Shown: positions 34,686 to 44,202, counted from the first letter of the stretch. The stretch: 64,000 nt of DNA from Chitinophagaceae bacterium (GCA_019745155.1 JAIETM010000003.1:248001-312000); one strand, 5' to 3'. Program-made: numbers and translations. The notes: generated by a model not told the origin, from the sequence alone.

Positions 34686-34775
34686 ATGAACAATTATTAT
34701 AAGTTACGTCATTTTCCGGAAGAAGGCGCTACTATTTTGTTGAGCGAAACTCCGCCGGACCTGACGGATATCTAA
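34686..34775 (+). CDS. Possible 29-residue small protein
   Basis: A short frame starting at the ATG at 34686 in the divergent space between recQ and the KpsF-like gene. It reads MNNYYKLRHFPEEG, ending in PPDLTDI. The composition looks protein-like, unlike the low-complexity antisense frame upstream of it. No ribosome-binding site or promoter box can be assigned, and I recognise no family. It may be chance. Confidence 0.25.
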   Translation: MNNYYKLRHFPEEGATILLSETPPDLTDI

Positions 34776-34875
34776 ACACAAAACGGAGTTTTTCGTTGCA
34801 AAAACCCGCAATTTTTTGAAGGACGGCGAAGTTAATAAAGTTGACAGGGAATTAGCGGGCTGTATTGTTAAAGTT

Positions 34876-34883
34876 TACCTTTG
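34876..34883 (+). promoter_or_regulatory. -7 promoter box TACCTTTG
   Basis: A perfect TAnnTTTG box nine bases before the ATG at 34893. The box contains the TTG at 34881, which therefore is not the translation start. Confidence 0.6.
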
Positions 34884-34892
34884 CGAAGCGTC

Positions 34893-35852
34893 ATGAGTCA
34901 GATATTAGATATCGCACTGAAAACCATTGAATTAGAAGCCAGCTCAGTAGCTGGTCTTCAATCATTTACCGATGCTTCTTTCGAAGCCATTGTGCAACAT
35001 ATCCATGATGCCAAGGGCAGGTTGGTGATCAGCGGTATTGGCAAAAGTGCCATCATAGCCCAAAAGATTGTAGCCACCCTCAATTCTACCGGTACCCCAT
35101 CCCTCTTTATGCACGCAGCAGATGCCATCCATGGTGATCTGGGCATGGTGCAAAAGGAAGATATCGTATTGATTATCAGCAAGAGCGGAGAAAGTCCAGA
35201 GATCAAAGTACTGGTTCCCCTGATCAAAAATTTCGGCAACACTTTGATTGCGATGGTGGGCAATGTGGACAGTTATCTGGCCATTTCAGCCGATCATGTG
35301 ATCAATACAACAGTTACACAGGAAGCTTGCCCTAATAATCTGGCCCCAACCAGCAGTACCACTGCGCAAATGGTCATGGGAGATGTGCTGGCGGTATGCC
35401 TCATGCACCTGAACGGCTTTACCGGTAACGATTTTGCCCGTTTCCACCCCGGTGGTAATTTGGGCAAACGACTCTTTTTACGGGTTGCTGATCTTTATGT
35501 ACACAACGAATCACCCATGGTTTCGGCTCAGGCATCGCTGAAAGAAGTGATTGTAGAAATCACCGAAAAAAGACTGGGTGTGGCAGCTGTAGTAGATGCC
35601 AACAAGCATATTCTGGGTATCATCACCGATGGTGACCTGCGCCGTATGCTGGAAAAAACCACTTCTCTGGAAAATATCACGGCCGCAAGCATCATGTCGC
35701 CCAACCCCAAAACCATTGCCCCAGATGTACTGGCAGTGGATGCACTGGATAGTATGCGCAATCATGATATTACGCAATTACTGGTAGCAGAAGCAGGAAC
35801 TTACCTTGGGGTATTGCATTTGCACGACTTAGTAAAAGAAGGTATCGTATAA
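34893..35852 (+). CDS. kdsD: D-arabinose-5-phosphate isomerase (KpsF/GutQ family)
   Basis: Start at the ATG at 34893, supported by the promoter box directly upstream. The 319-residue protein has an N-terminal SIS domain (GRLVISGIGKSAIIAQKIVATLNSTGTPSLFMHAADAIHGDLGMV, IISKSGESPE) and two CBS domains (residues about 205-315: SPMVSAQASLKEVIVEITEKRLGVAAVVD and IMSPNPKTIAPDVLAVDALDSM). It interconverts ribulose 5-phosphate and arabinose 5-phosphate for KDO synthesis, a step in lipopolysaccharide formation. manC follows. Confidence 0.92.
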   Translation: MSQILDIALKTIELEASSVAGLQSFTDASFEAIVQHIHDAKGRLVISGIGKSAIIAQKIVATLNSTGTPSLFMHAADAIHGDLGMVQKEDIVLIISKSGESPEIKVLVPLIKNFGNTLIAMVGNVDSYLAISADHVINTTVTQEACPNNLAPTSSTTAQMVMGDVLAVCLMHLNGFTGNDFARFHPGGNLGKRLFLRVADLYVHNESPMVSAQASLKEVIVEITEKRLGVAAVVDANKHILGIITDGDLRRMLEKTTSLENITAASIMSPNPKTIAPDVLAVDALDSMRNHDITQLLVAEAGTYLGVLHLHDLVKEGIV

Positions 35853-35911
35853 TAACATAATTTGGCACTTCATTCGTTATAGAATCCAAATCCAAAACCA
35901 AAACAAGATCA

Positions 35912-36994
35912 ATGAACAAACACCATTATGTGGCCATCATGGCTGGCGGTATCGGAAGCCGCTTCTGGCCTAAGAGTCGCACAGCTTATCCTAAGCAATT
36001 TCTCGATATCCTGAACACTGGAAAGACACTGATTCAATGGACATTTGAGCGCTATGCATCTTTCATACCCAAGGAGAATATCTATGTAGTTACTTCTGAT
36101 GAGTATGTATCCATCGTAAAAGATCAGTTACCTGATATTCCGGTTGAAAATATCCTCGCAGAGCCCAGCAGAAAAAACACAGCACCTTGTGTGGCGTATA
36201 TCTCATACAAGCTCTTACAGAAAGATCCTGAAGCAGCGTTGATTGTAGCACCCAGTGACCACATGATTCTGGATGGTGAAACTTACAGAAACATCGCTAC
36301 CAAGGCATTGGATTTTGTATCGCATATCAAATCCTTGGTAACACTGGGTATCAAGCCAACACATCCCAATACTGGTTATGGCTATATTCAATACGACACA
36401 ACCGGTGTTGCTGAGAATATTTTTAAAGTAAAAACTTTTACTGAAAAGCCCAGCTTAGAGATTGCCAAGACATTTCTAGCTAGCGGCGATTTTCTCTGGA
36501 ATGCGGGCATCTTCGTTTGGCAGGTAAAGAATGTGGTGAAAGCTTTCGAAATGTATCAGCCTGAAATGGCCGAGTTATTTGAGAACGAGAAAGCCCATTT
36601 CAATACAGCAGAAGAAACAGCTGCCATCAACCGCATCTATCCGCTTTGTACCAATGTATCTATCGACTATGCCATCATGGAGAAGGCAGACAATGTATAC
36701 GTGATTCCTTCTTCTTTCGGCTGGAGCGATTTGGGTACCTGGAACAGCGCTTACGATAATATGGAGAAAGATTATCTGGGTAATGCTGTTGCCAGCAATA
36801 ACGTGATTGTGATTGATGCAAGCAATTGTATGGTGAACTCTTCACCCGACAGATTGCTGGTATTACAGGGATTGGAAGATTTTATCGTTGTTGATACCAA
36901 GGATGTACTGCTGATCTGTAAAAAGGAGAAAGAGCAGGCCATTAAAGAGTTTGTTGCAGAAGTAAAACGCAGCAAAGGCGATAAGTATCTATAA
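35912..36994 (+). CDS. manC: Mannose-1-phosphate guanylyltransferase
   Basis: A 360-residue nucleotidyltransferase. The pyrophosphorylase signature is AGGIGSRFWPKSRTAYPKQFL. FTEKPSLEIAKTFL, LWNAGIFVW and SIDYAIMEKADNVYVIPSSFGWSDLGTW are further family motifs. It makes GDP-mannose for envelope glycans. It lacks the C-terminal phosphomannose isomerase domain found in bifunctional forms. It is followed by a strong terminator. Confidence 0.93.
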   Translation: MNKHHYVAIMAGGIGSRFWPKSRTAYPKQFLDILNTGKTLIQWTFERYASFIPKENIYVVTSDEYVSIVKDQLPDIPVENILAEPSRKNTAPCVAYISYKLLQKDPEAALIVAPSDHMILDGETYRNIATKALDFVSHIKSLVTLGIKPTHPNTGYGYIQYDTTGVAENIFKVKTFTEKPSLEIAKTFLASGDFLWNAGIFVWQVKNVVKAFEMYQPEMAELFENEKAHFNTAEETAAINRIYPLCTNVSIDYAIMEKADNVYVIPSSFGWSDLGTWNSAYDNMEKDYLGNAVASNNVIVIDASNCMVNSSPDRLLVLQGLEDFIVVDTKDVLLICKKEKEQAIKEFVAEVKRSKGDKYL

Positions 36995-37013
36995 AAACTA
37001 AAGACTGTTAGTG

Positions 37014-37043
37014 AAAAAGTCCTGCCAAAAGCGGGACTTTTTT
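37014..37043 (+). terminator. Intrinsic terminator after manC
   Basis: AAAGTCC-TGCCAAAAGCG-GGACTTT forms a stem followed by TTTATT, ending the kdsD-manC transcript. An A-run precedes it. Confidence 0.85.
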
Positions 37044-37093
37044 ATTGTAATCTGCTGATCATCAGTTAATTTGAGGTCATTCATTTCCTGCAC

Positions 37094-38167
37094 ATGCAAA
37101 GAACAGTGATTACAGGTAGTGGTGCCTATATTCCACCACACATCAAGACGAATAGAGACTTTACTGTACATGATTTTTACGATGAAGCACATGAGCGTAT
37201 TCATGCTGCGCCTACGGATATCGTAGAGAAGTTTCGTGATATCACTGGTATTGAAGAAAGACGTTACGCTGGTAATGAATTCAATGCGTCTGATATGGCG
37301 ACGATTGCTGCCAAACATGCAATTGAAGATGCAGGCATTGATCCTGAAACGATTGATCAAATCATTGTTGCACACAATTTTGGCAACGTAGTAAAGCATA
37401 CGATTCAAACAGATGTGTTGCCAGCACTTGCCTCACGCGTGAAGCATGAACTGAACATCCAGAATCCTGCTTGTGTGGCTTATGATATTTTATTTGGCTG
37501 CCCAGGATGGATTCAAGGTGTAATTCAAGCAGATGCATTCTTTAAAGCAGGCATGGCCAAGCGTGCATTGGTGATAGGAACAGAAACACTGAGCCGTGTA
37601 ATTGATATTTATGACCGCGACAGCATGATCTTCTCTGATGGTGCTGGTGCAACCATTCTTGAATACAAAGAAGTGGAAGAAGATGGACCGGGTATTTTGG
37701 CTTCCAGCGTAATGAGTCATTGTATTGATGAAGCATTCTATCTCTACATGGGTAAATCGAATTTCCCTGATTCCGATCCGCGTGTACGTTACATCAAAAT
37801 GAAAGGCAGAAAAGTGTATGAATATGCGATGAAGCATGTGCCTGCCGCGATGAAAGCATGCATTGAGAAAGCAGGTGTAGAGGTAGGACAAGTGAAGAAA
37901 TTCTTCCTGCATCAGGCCAACGAGAAAATGGATGAAGGTTTTATCAAAGCACTCTACCGTTTATATGGTATGAAAGAGATTCCGGCGGATATTATGCCCA
38001 TGAGTATTCATAAGCTGGGCAATAGTTCTGTAGCTACTGTACCTACATTATTTGATCTGGTAAAAAGAGGTATTCTGGATGAACACCAGTTACACGCAGG
38101 TGATGTGGTGATGTTTGCTTCTGTTGGCGCAGGTATGAATATCAATGCAGTTTGCTACCGCTATTGA
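37094..38167 (+). CDS. 3-oxoacyl-ACP synthase III-like enzyme (FabH family)
   Basis: A 357-residue thiolase-fold enzyme. The catalytic triad is visible: Cys in AYDILFGCPGW, His in FFLHQANEKM, and Asn in HKLGNSSVATVPTL. ITGIEERRYAGNEFNASDMATIAAKHAIEDAGID is the FabH N-terminal region. It is longer than FabH of E. coli (317), with an extended insert near residues 190-240. Similar enzymes in Bacteroidota make branched or special lipids, so a specialised acyl-primer is possible. Its stop is immediately followed by the stop of the convergent small gene. Confidence 0.85.
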   Translation: MQRTVITGSGAYIPPHIKTNRDFTVHDFYDEAHERIHAAPTDIVEKFRDITGIEERRYAGNEFNASDMATIAAKHAIEDAGIDPETIDQIIVAHNFGNVVKHTIQTDVLPALASRVKHELNIQNPACVAYDILFGCPGWIQGVIQADAFFKAGMAKRALVIGTETLSRVIDIYDRDSMIFSDGAGATILEYKEVEEDGPGILASSVMSHCIDEAFYLYMGKSNFPDSDPRVRYIKMKGRKVYEYAMKHVPAAMKACIEKAGVEVGQVKKFFLHQANEKMDEGFIKALYRLYGMKEIPADIMPMSIHKLGNSSVATVPTLFDLVKRGILDEHQLHAGDVVMFASVGAGMNINAVCYRY

Positions 38168-38350
38168 TCAAAAATCGGCCAAAGCTGCACCCACAATCGA
38201 AGGGCTTAATGGCTGCTCTTCTGCTTCAATAAGCATATCCTGTATTGCGTGTACCTTAACTGAAGGTACAACCCGAGGATATTGCTGATCTGCAGGCAGT
38301 TGCAATAACAGGGTACTGATGAATAAGGCTATTTTTAAATAAGCAGTCAT
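38168..38350 (-). CDS. 60-residue exported peptide under shared promoter
   Basis: Start at the ATG at 38350, which gives a clean signal peptide: MTAYLKIALFISTLLLQLPA, then a short acidic tail (QDMLIEAEEQPLSPS...GAALADF). A longer frame from 38395 would lie inside the operator. The promoter is convincing: operator 38389-38409, 20-bp spacer and -7 box GAGCTTTG at 38368-38361, so the message begins almost at the ATG. I know no family for it. It could be a small exported or signalling peptide. Confidence 0.6.
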   Translation of the reverse strand: MTAYLKIALFISTLLLQLPADQQYPRVVPSVKVHAIQDMLIEAEEQPLSPSIVGAALADF

Positions 38351-38360
38351 AATAACACAC

Positions 38361-38409
38361 CAAAGCTCTTCATTTAACACCGCTTCATCAATCACATAAA
38401 TATGTGAAA
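38361..38409 (-). promoter_or_regulatory. Regulon promoter a: CACA-N6-TGTGATTG operator with -7 box
   Basis: On the minus strand TTTCACATATTTATGTGATT-G runs from 38409 to 38389. After exactly 20 bases comes GAGCTTTG (38368-38361). The core CACAT-N4-ATGTG (38393-38406) is a perfect palindrome. It drives the 60-residue peptide gene. Confidence 0.75.
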
Positions 38410-38412
38410 CCT

Positions 38413-38482
38413 ATAAATAAAAGAGAGACTCTTACGGGAGCCTCTCTTTTACCTTAACCAAACTGCGATATGAATCTAATTG
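38413..38482 (-). ncRNA. Candidate small RNA, about 70 nt
   Basis: Promoter b fires leftward with its -7 box ending at 38488, so transcription should begin near 38482. A strong terminator hairpin (AAAAGAGAG and CTCTCTTTT arms, 38419-38450) lies about 35 bases downstream, followed on this strand by TATTTATAG. No ATG occurs between start and hairpin. The product would be a short non-coding RNA, or a leader whose terminator controls the peptide gene beyond it. Confidence 0.5.
38419..38450. terminator. Bidirectional terminator hairpin
   Basis: AAAAGAGAG and CTCTCTTTT pair perfectly, with an inner CTCTTACGGGAG hairpin. It lies between promoters a and b and ends the candidate small RNA on the minus strand. 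Confidence 0.75.
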
Positions 38483-38487
38483 CAATA

Positions 38488-38536
38488 CAAATCTAGTTGT
38501 ACAATATGCCCTACACAATCGCATAAATATGTGAAA
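38488..38536 (-). promoter_or_regulatory. Regulon promoter b: operator with TAGATTTG
   Basis: The minus-strand operator TTTCACA-N6-TGCGATTG (38536-38516) is followed after 20 bases by a perfect -7 box, TAGATTTG (38495-38488). It starts four bases downstream of the acyltransferase stop and points to the small-RNA region. Confidence 0.75.
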
Positions 38537-38540
38537 TTGC

Positions 38541-39653
38541 TTAGAAGCCTCTGCCGCCCGTTAGTAAGCGATAAAAGCTAGGCAGTATTTTTCTTAGGAC
38601 CAGACCAACCCCAATACAAATCAATACAACCAGTAAGGGTGTCAGGAAATAAGTAGCCAACCTGTAATACTGAAATCCGTCTAAGATTGAGAAAAGCCAG
38701 CGGCTCATAAAAGAGATCATTGGTGCATGAAAACCATAGATGAAAAAAGAAAAACCAGATAGCCATAGAAACCATGGCTGTTGCAAACACCATTTCACCA
38801 CAACATCAGCACCATACCATATCGCCAGAATTCCAGACAAAATGGTGATGCTATGTAAAACATGTAAGGATATAAAAGTGCTCATTGCTTCCGGGTCCAA
38901 CTCAAATGCCATAAATGTTTTGATGACTGAGCTGGATACATAGACCAAAAAGCAGATATAGGTGCTCATCCATCTGGGCTTTCGCTCAATATTGAAATTG
39001 GCTTTTTGTATGTACACCCCTACTGAAAAGAAAAACAATCCTTGTCCACCAACATACATAAAGTTGAAATAGCTCAACCAAAGAAAAGCAGTAAAGCCAA
39101 TCCATATCCAGGGATAACGCACAATCATCCACCTAATGCCCGGATAAAGCATATTGTATATAAACAATGCAATAATAAACCACAATTGAAATGAGATAGG
39201 TGCCAACAGCCAGCGAAAGATGACGCCACCTATGCCTACTTGCTCGTATACGCGGTTATCACCCAGCTGATCTAGCTGAGCAGCTTGTACAAACTGATAG
39301 GTATAAGCACTACGTTGTAACAGAAAAGTAAGTAAGAGCCCAAAAGCACTCCACAAGAGAAATGGTATGAGCAAGGTTGTTGCTCTTTTTCGTACTCTCT
39401 CCCAATAAGGCTTGCTATCCTGTAAAGCATAGATATAACCGGAGATCATGAAGAGCAAAGGAATCCTGAAGCGTAATAGCCCATTGGAGATCAGGTATTC
39501 AAAGAAAGCAGTAAATGTGAGTGATTCTTTTACAGTTGAAAAAGGTGTTAAATAGGTTTCTCTGAGATTATATCCATGTACAAACAGCAGTAATATAATA
39601 CAGACAAATGTATAGAAGCGAAACTTTTGGCTAAGAAAGCGACTGATTTGCAT
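38541..39653 (-). CDS. Membrane acyltransferase (acyltransferase 3 family)
   Basis: A 370-residue protein with about ten transmembrane helices. Helix-1 features are FVCIILLLFVHGYNL, and RFRIPLLFMISGYIYA is the family's typical FFFISGF-like motif. The loop KPYWERVRKRATTLLIPFLLW matches the cytoplasmic RR(L)LP-like segment. Members O-acylate envelope sugars or other surface molecules. It starts five bases after the LuxR-type regulator stop, so the two genes are probably co-transcribed. Confidence 0.85.
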   Translation of the reverse strand: MQISRFLSQKFRFYTFVCIILLLFVHGYNLRETYLTPFSTVKESLTFTAFFEYLISNGLLRFRIPLLFMISGYIYALQDSKPYWERVRKRATTLLIPFLLWSAFGLLLTFLLQRSAYTYQFVQAAQLDQLGDNRVYEQVGIGGVIFRWLLAPISFQLWFIIALFIYNMLYPGIRWMIVRYPWIWIGFTAFLWLSYFNFMYVGGQGLFFFSVGVYIQKANFNIERKPRWMSTYICFLVYVSSSVIKTFMAFELDPEAMSTFISLHVLHSITILSGILAIWYGADVVVKWCLQQPWFLWLSGFSFFIYGFHAPMISFMSRWLFSILDGFQYYRLATYFLTPLLVVLICIGVGLVLRKILPSFYRLLTGGRGF

Positions 39654-39658
39654 AATGG

Positions 39659-40291
39659 CTATACAATTTTGTCTTTGAACGCTTTTGCTACTGCCTCACT
39701 CTTACTATTCACATGCAGCTTCTCGTATATTTTCTTGATATGCGAACGAACAGTATCAATAGCAATAAACATTTCAGCAGCAATCATCTTATAACTATAG
39801 CCATTCACCAAAAATTGTAATACCTGCTTTTCTCTTTCTGAAAGATTATAATCTTCTCCTTTCTCGTTATGGAGACTTGAAAACATCTTCAGCACCTGCG
39901 TAGCAATGCTTGCCGTCATTGGTGCGCCACCACTAGCCGCTTCAGCAATATATTCCAGCAGTCTTGCAGGAGGTGTTTTCTTCAGAATATATCCATTGGC
40001 ACCACTACGAATGGCTTCGAAAACGTTCTTATTGTCATCGAATACCGTTAGCATTAAGACTTTGGTATCCGCAAACTGCTCACGAATCTTTTTTAATCCC
40101 TCAATACCATTGGTACCGGGCATATCAATATCCATCAGCACGATATCTGGCTTAAAAGCAGCCACTTCATCCTGCACATTATTGCAGTTTTTAAAAGCGG
40201 CTACTACACTAAACCCTTCACTACCATCAATCAGCATGGTAAGCCCTTCTCTGAGCTGAGGATTGTCTTCGTAGATTAATACTTTAGTCAT
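39659..40291 (-). CDS. NarL/LuxR-family response regulator
   Basis: Start at the ATG at 40291 (MTKVLIYEDN). Receiver domain: acidic pocket YEDN, phospho-acceptor Asp in IVLMDIDMPG, Thr in LMLTVFDD, Lys in YILKKTPP. C-terminal LuxR HTH: YNLSEREKQVLQFLVNGYSYKMIAAEMFIAIDTVRSHIKKIYEKLHV. The kinase gene ends 70 bases upstream and is its likely partner. The gene has its own copy of the regulon promoter (c), so it may regulate itself and the other sites (inference). Confidence 0.92.
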   Translation of the reverse strand: MTKVLIYEDNPQLREGLTMLIDGSEGFSVVAAFKNCNNVQDEVAAFKPDIVLMDIDMPGTNGIEGLKKIREQFADTKVLMLTVFDDNKNVFEAIRSGANGYILKKTPPARLLEYIAEAASGGAPMTASIATQVLKMFSSLHNEKGEDYNLSEREKQVLQFLVNGYSYKMIAAEMFIAIDTVRSHIKKIYEKLHVNSKSEAVAKAFKDKIV

Positions 40292-40312
40292 ATGACAATG
40301 TTTCAATGTTGA

Positions 40313-40361
40313 CAAAACTACACCAAGCGCACATCCCAATTAACCGCATAAAGATGTGCTT
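40313..40361 (-). promoter_or_regulatory. Regulon promoter c upstream of response regulator
   Basis: On the minus strand CACATCTTTATGCGGTTA ends at 40341. After 20 bases TAGTTTTG follows (40320-40313), a perfect TAnnTTTG box. The predicted start is about 16 bases before the regulator ATG at 40291. The operator begins at the last base of the kinase stop. Confidence 0.75.
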
Positions 40362-43300
40362 TAAGAAGCCGGAATACGTATGGATACTGTAGCGCCGGCG
40401 CCAATACTGCTGGTAATTTGCAGTTGAGCATGCATCGCATCTGCTCTTTTTTGCATATTACCCATCCCATTTCCCCCATCTGCCGCTACAGGGTCAAAAC
40501 CTCTGCCATCATCTTTCACTTCCATCAACAACAGCTTCTGTTCTACACGCAGCACAATGGTAACACAGCTGGCACCAGAATATTTAGCCGCATTATTCAC
40601 TGCTTCCTTGAAAATCAAATAGAAATCTCTACGGGCTTCCATATTCAGCGACAGATCATACACTGCTTCATCTACACGGAAGTCTAGCTCAATTTCTTTT
40701 GCTTCCAACACATTGGTAGCAAACTCACGCATACGTGCCACAATTTTGGTCATGCTATCGTTGGAAGGTTTAATACTCCAAACAATATCATCCATAGCAT
40801 CCATCATGCGCTGGCTATTATCACTGATTTTGCTGATATACTCATTCGCCTTGGCTACATCCGTACCAATTTTGGTTTTAGCCATTGAGCTGAGGATATT
40901 GATGGTACTCAACGTACTACCCATATCATCATGCAAATCTCTTGCTACACGATTTCTAAGTTTTTCAACTGCCAGTAGTTTATTCACCCTTAAGCGATGA
41001 ATGAAATACAGTATCAATAACAATAAGAAAATTGCAAAGCTGATAAACCATTTCGTAAGCCAGAATGGCGGCTTGATTTCAAAACTGAATTTGGTAATCT
41101 TAGCAGATCGAACCCCATCAATATTCTCCGAATAAACACTAAATACATATTTGCCCGGTGGTAACAAGCTATAGTTCACTTGCCCCTGCCTATTGTTCAC
41201 CTCAACCCATTCTTTATCTATACCGGATAACTGATAATAATAAGTAAGCTTGTCTTTCTGCTGATAACTTAATGATGAAAAATAAAACACAATGCTGTTC
41301 TGATGATACTTGAACTGCACTTTAGGTAGGCTGCTCAACGAGTCTACAGGAACAAACTTATTCAACAGTCGAATGTCTGTCATCACCACATCCGGCGGTC
41401 GCTGCCTTGTTTCAAAAACAGATGGTTTAAAGAATAGCAATGCATTGCTGCCGGCGAACATTACATAGTTTTCACTGCAGAGATAATCCGCTTCAATCGT
41501 TAGGCCTGCAGAAGTTATGCCATCGCGTTTGCCATAGGTAGTAAAACGCTGATTCACCGGATTATATCTACAAAGACCATTTCTGGTATTGATCCACAAA
41601 TAACCTAAATGATCTTTTCTAATACGCAATATCGTATTACTAGGCAAACCATCTTCTACAGTAAGCCAGGTAACTTTCCCGGTGCGCTTATTGATAAAGT
41701 TCAAAGGACCAGCTGCATAGACCAATACACTATCATTCAGCTCATCCATGTCAGTGGACACATCCTGAAACAATTTTCCATATGGTGATTGAGTACTGAA
41801 ATATCGAACCACTTTTGCGCCATCTCCAGACAATTCAAATACACCCTCCTGCTCTGTATTCACCCAAATAGCACCAGCTTTATCAATCAGTATTTTTCTG
41901 ATAATACTTTTGAACTGCTGCTGCTTTCTGAAAGATTTTCCATCGAACTTAATCACATGGCCACGCTGGGTACCCAACCAGATATTCCCTTTTTGATCAC
42001 CCGTGATATACCTGATGGTTGCATTATCTGCAGCAGCACAAGTGAGAAACTGTGTTTGTTGTGATACAGGATCGTATATCATGTACTTACCGCCCTGACA
42101 ACCTATCCATATTTTACCATCCTTATGTTGATACAAACTCCAGGTTTGCGAGTACTGTATTTTACTTACAGCATCCAGTCTAGGCATTCCCCGATAGATA
42201 TTTGCCTCATAAGGTTGAAAACGATTGGTAAGTGTTTGTACACCCTTGCCCCATGTACTTAACCAATACTGACCAGTTTTTAACTCAAGTATATCTGTAA
42301 ACTCATAAGGCTCATTACTCACTTTGGGTTTAAAAATAAAATTCACCACATCCATAGAGCTATTGGTCTCCAACGTATAGTACAAGCCATTGTCTGTACT
42401 AACCCAAACACCGCCATCTCTATCCTGCATTACTTGATACACATAAGAATATTGTATCTGGTTATTAGATGTTTCAGGATGCGTGAATAAAAATTGTTTA
42501 CTCAGGTTATCTAATACATACAAGGCATTGGCACCGTACATCCACAACACTCCTCTGTTGGTTTCTGTGATATAACGCAATTCTTGGTAACCTCTGTTTT
42601 CAGCAAGCCCTAATGTATCTTTCAATGAGTTTCCCTGTTCATCGTAACATCTTCTTTCATGCTTTGACTGCCATGAAAACAACCAGAACCTGCGTTTTTG
42701 ATCAATAGCTACTTCTGTTAGGCCTGGATTGACTTCCTTAATTGCTAATACAGGATGCTTTGTAGCATGTTGCTTAGAATTATATGAACGCTTTGTAGCG
42801 ATATCATAAAGAACAAGGCCACTGTCTGGGCTGGGAATCCACCATTGACGCTTCACAGTATCTTCATATGCAGCTATTGTGGGCGTCCACCCTTTAGGCA
42901 ATTGAAAAGGATTGTTATCGATAAACGCATTGCGCTTTTCATCAAAACTCAGAATGCCATATCGTGTAACAAAAAGATAAAGCTCTCCTTTAGAAGATGG
43001 TATAATACGATATGATGCACGTACCGGTAATTCTAATTGATTTTGTACACCAACACGTTCATAATACAAACGAATAGGATCGAAGACGCCAATCTCTTTG
43101 CGTGCACTGAATGATAGCATCAGCCGTCCGTCTTTCAGTGGTACAATCTGGGTAAGATCGCCAATAGGTAATTGATGCTGGCTATTGGCCGTAGAGCCAT
43201 AGCTAACAAACTTATTACCGTCAAACCTCTGTAAACCGTTGGCCGTACCTACCCAAATAAAGCCTCGCGCATCTTGGTAAGTGGCGAATACCACATCTGA

Positions 43301-43408
43301 AGCCAAACCCAAACCATCGTCTCTCCCTATACGCTGATAAGAATAACTCTTCTGCCCTATTGCAGGCAGCATTACCCAGCAGGTGATGATGATTAGGAGT
43401 ATTCTCAT
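40361..43408 (-). CDS. Propeller/Y_Y_Y sensor histidine kinase
   Basis: Start at the ATG at 43408, which gives a signal peptide ending AIGQ. About 1,015 residues. The periplasmic part has two-component-regulator propeller repeats ([66 protein letters not shown]) and a Y_Y_Y domain ([34 protein letters not shown]). One membrane helix ([17 protein letters not shown]) leads to HisKA_3 with His in [20 protein letters not shown] and an ATPase domain ([24 protein letters not shown]). In Bacteroidota such proteins often sense glycans or envelope signals. Kinase, regulator and acyltransferase form a leftward group. Confidence 0.93.
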
Positions 43409-43414
43409 GCTCAA

Positions 43415-43422
43415 CAAATCTA
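43415..43422 (-). promoter_or_regulatory. -7 box TAGATTTG of the kinase gene
   Basis: A perfect minus-strand TAnnTTTG box seven bases before the kinase ATG at 43408, predicting a nearly leaderless message. Confidence 0.55.
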
Positions 43423-43460
43423 ATAAGCTTATTTGGAGCAACCTGCGCCGCCCGGTCAAA

Positions 43461-43478
43461 ACCACATCTTTATGTGGT
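43461..43478. promoter_or_regulatory. Palindrome ACCACAT-CTTT-ATGTGGT upstream of kinase
   Basis: A perfect 7-bp dyad with the same CACAT-N4-ATGTG core as the regulon operators. It lies 53 bases before the kinase start. Its spacing to the -7 box differs from the 20 bp of the other five sites, so its action may also differ. Confidence 0.6.
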
Positions 43479-43569
43479 GAATTTCCTTACAACCTGATTT
43501 TTTTCTACTCCTTTTATCAATAATGGCGGGGCTTTCAGCCAAATACACTCAAACTGAGTCTAAGCGATA

Positions 43570-43618
43570 TTTCACACAGTTGTGCGATTGTTCTGGGCTT
43601 TGAATGGAGTGACATTTG
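43570..43618 (+). promoter_or_regulatory. Regulon promoter e upstream of DUF2807 gene
   Basis: TTTCACACAGTTGTGCGATT-G (43570-43590), 20 bases, then GACATTTG (43611-43618). The operator lies 77 bases before the ATG at 43668. It has the same layout as the site at 44292-44340. Confidence 0.75.
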
Positions 43619-43667
43619 AATCGTTAATTCATTCATCACCGCCACCCTGTGGCAAAAACAAAGAACT

Positions 43668-44180
43668 ATGAAAAGAATAATGGTAGCTGTAGCAGCTGTG
43701 CTGATTTCCGGAGCGGTGATAGCCAGTCCGCTCGGCGATTCAAAAAAAGACAAAGCTTCTGTTGCAAAAGACGTAACTATTGGTGCTGATTATTATAAAA
43801 TCGTTATTGACGACGATATTGATCTGGCACTGGTTGAATCCAACAAAAAAGACATGCGCATCCTTGCGAAAGGTAATACCCACGAAGATGTTAGCTGGAA
43901 AATCAAAGATGGTGTGCTTTACCTGAGCAGCAACGGTAGCTCACTCAAAGACAAAGTAAAAATCACGCTTACGGTAAACAAGCTGAGACAACTCATTGTG
44001 AATGGCGCTTCTAATGTGCATTCAGTAGGTTATCTGCAATCTCCAGGCATCAGTGTTACCATCAATGGCGATTGTACAGTAGCACTGCAAAACAGAGGTG
44101 CAATCGAACTGAAACGTACACCCGATGCTGATATGGAAGTAACCAGCTCAAGCGGTGCAGTATATGTAAGGAACAAGTAG
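43668..44180 (+). CDS. Exported DUF2807 (GIN domain) protein
   Basis: A 170-residue protein with a signal peptide ending AVIAS. The single DUF2807 beta-helix domain runs from about residue 40 to the C terminus: YYKIVIDDDIDLALVESNKKDMRILAKG, SWKIKDGVLYLSSNG, KITLTVNKLRQLIVNGASNVHS, SGAVYVRNK. Such proteins are periplasmic or surface auto-transporter-adhesin-like proteins of unclear role. It is divergent from the kinase and has its own regulon promoter and terminator. Confidence 0.85.
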   Translation: MKRIMVAVAAVLISGAVIASPLGDSKKDKASVAKDVTIGADYYKIVIDDDIDLALVESNKKDMRILAKGNTHEDVSWKIKDGVLYLSSNGSSLKDKVKITLTVNKLRQLIVNGASNVHSVGYLQSPGISVTINGDCTVALQNRGAIELKRTPDADMEVTSSSGAVYVRNK

Positions 44181-44202
44181 TTTCTCCAATAGCAAGCAAC
44201 CT

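Noticed and set aside
34551-34775. 74-codon hydrophobic frame upstream of the KpsF-like gene
   Set aside because: Its first two thirds are antisense to the low-complexity Lys/Thr-rich start of recQ. Only the last 29 codons were kept, as a weak candidate.
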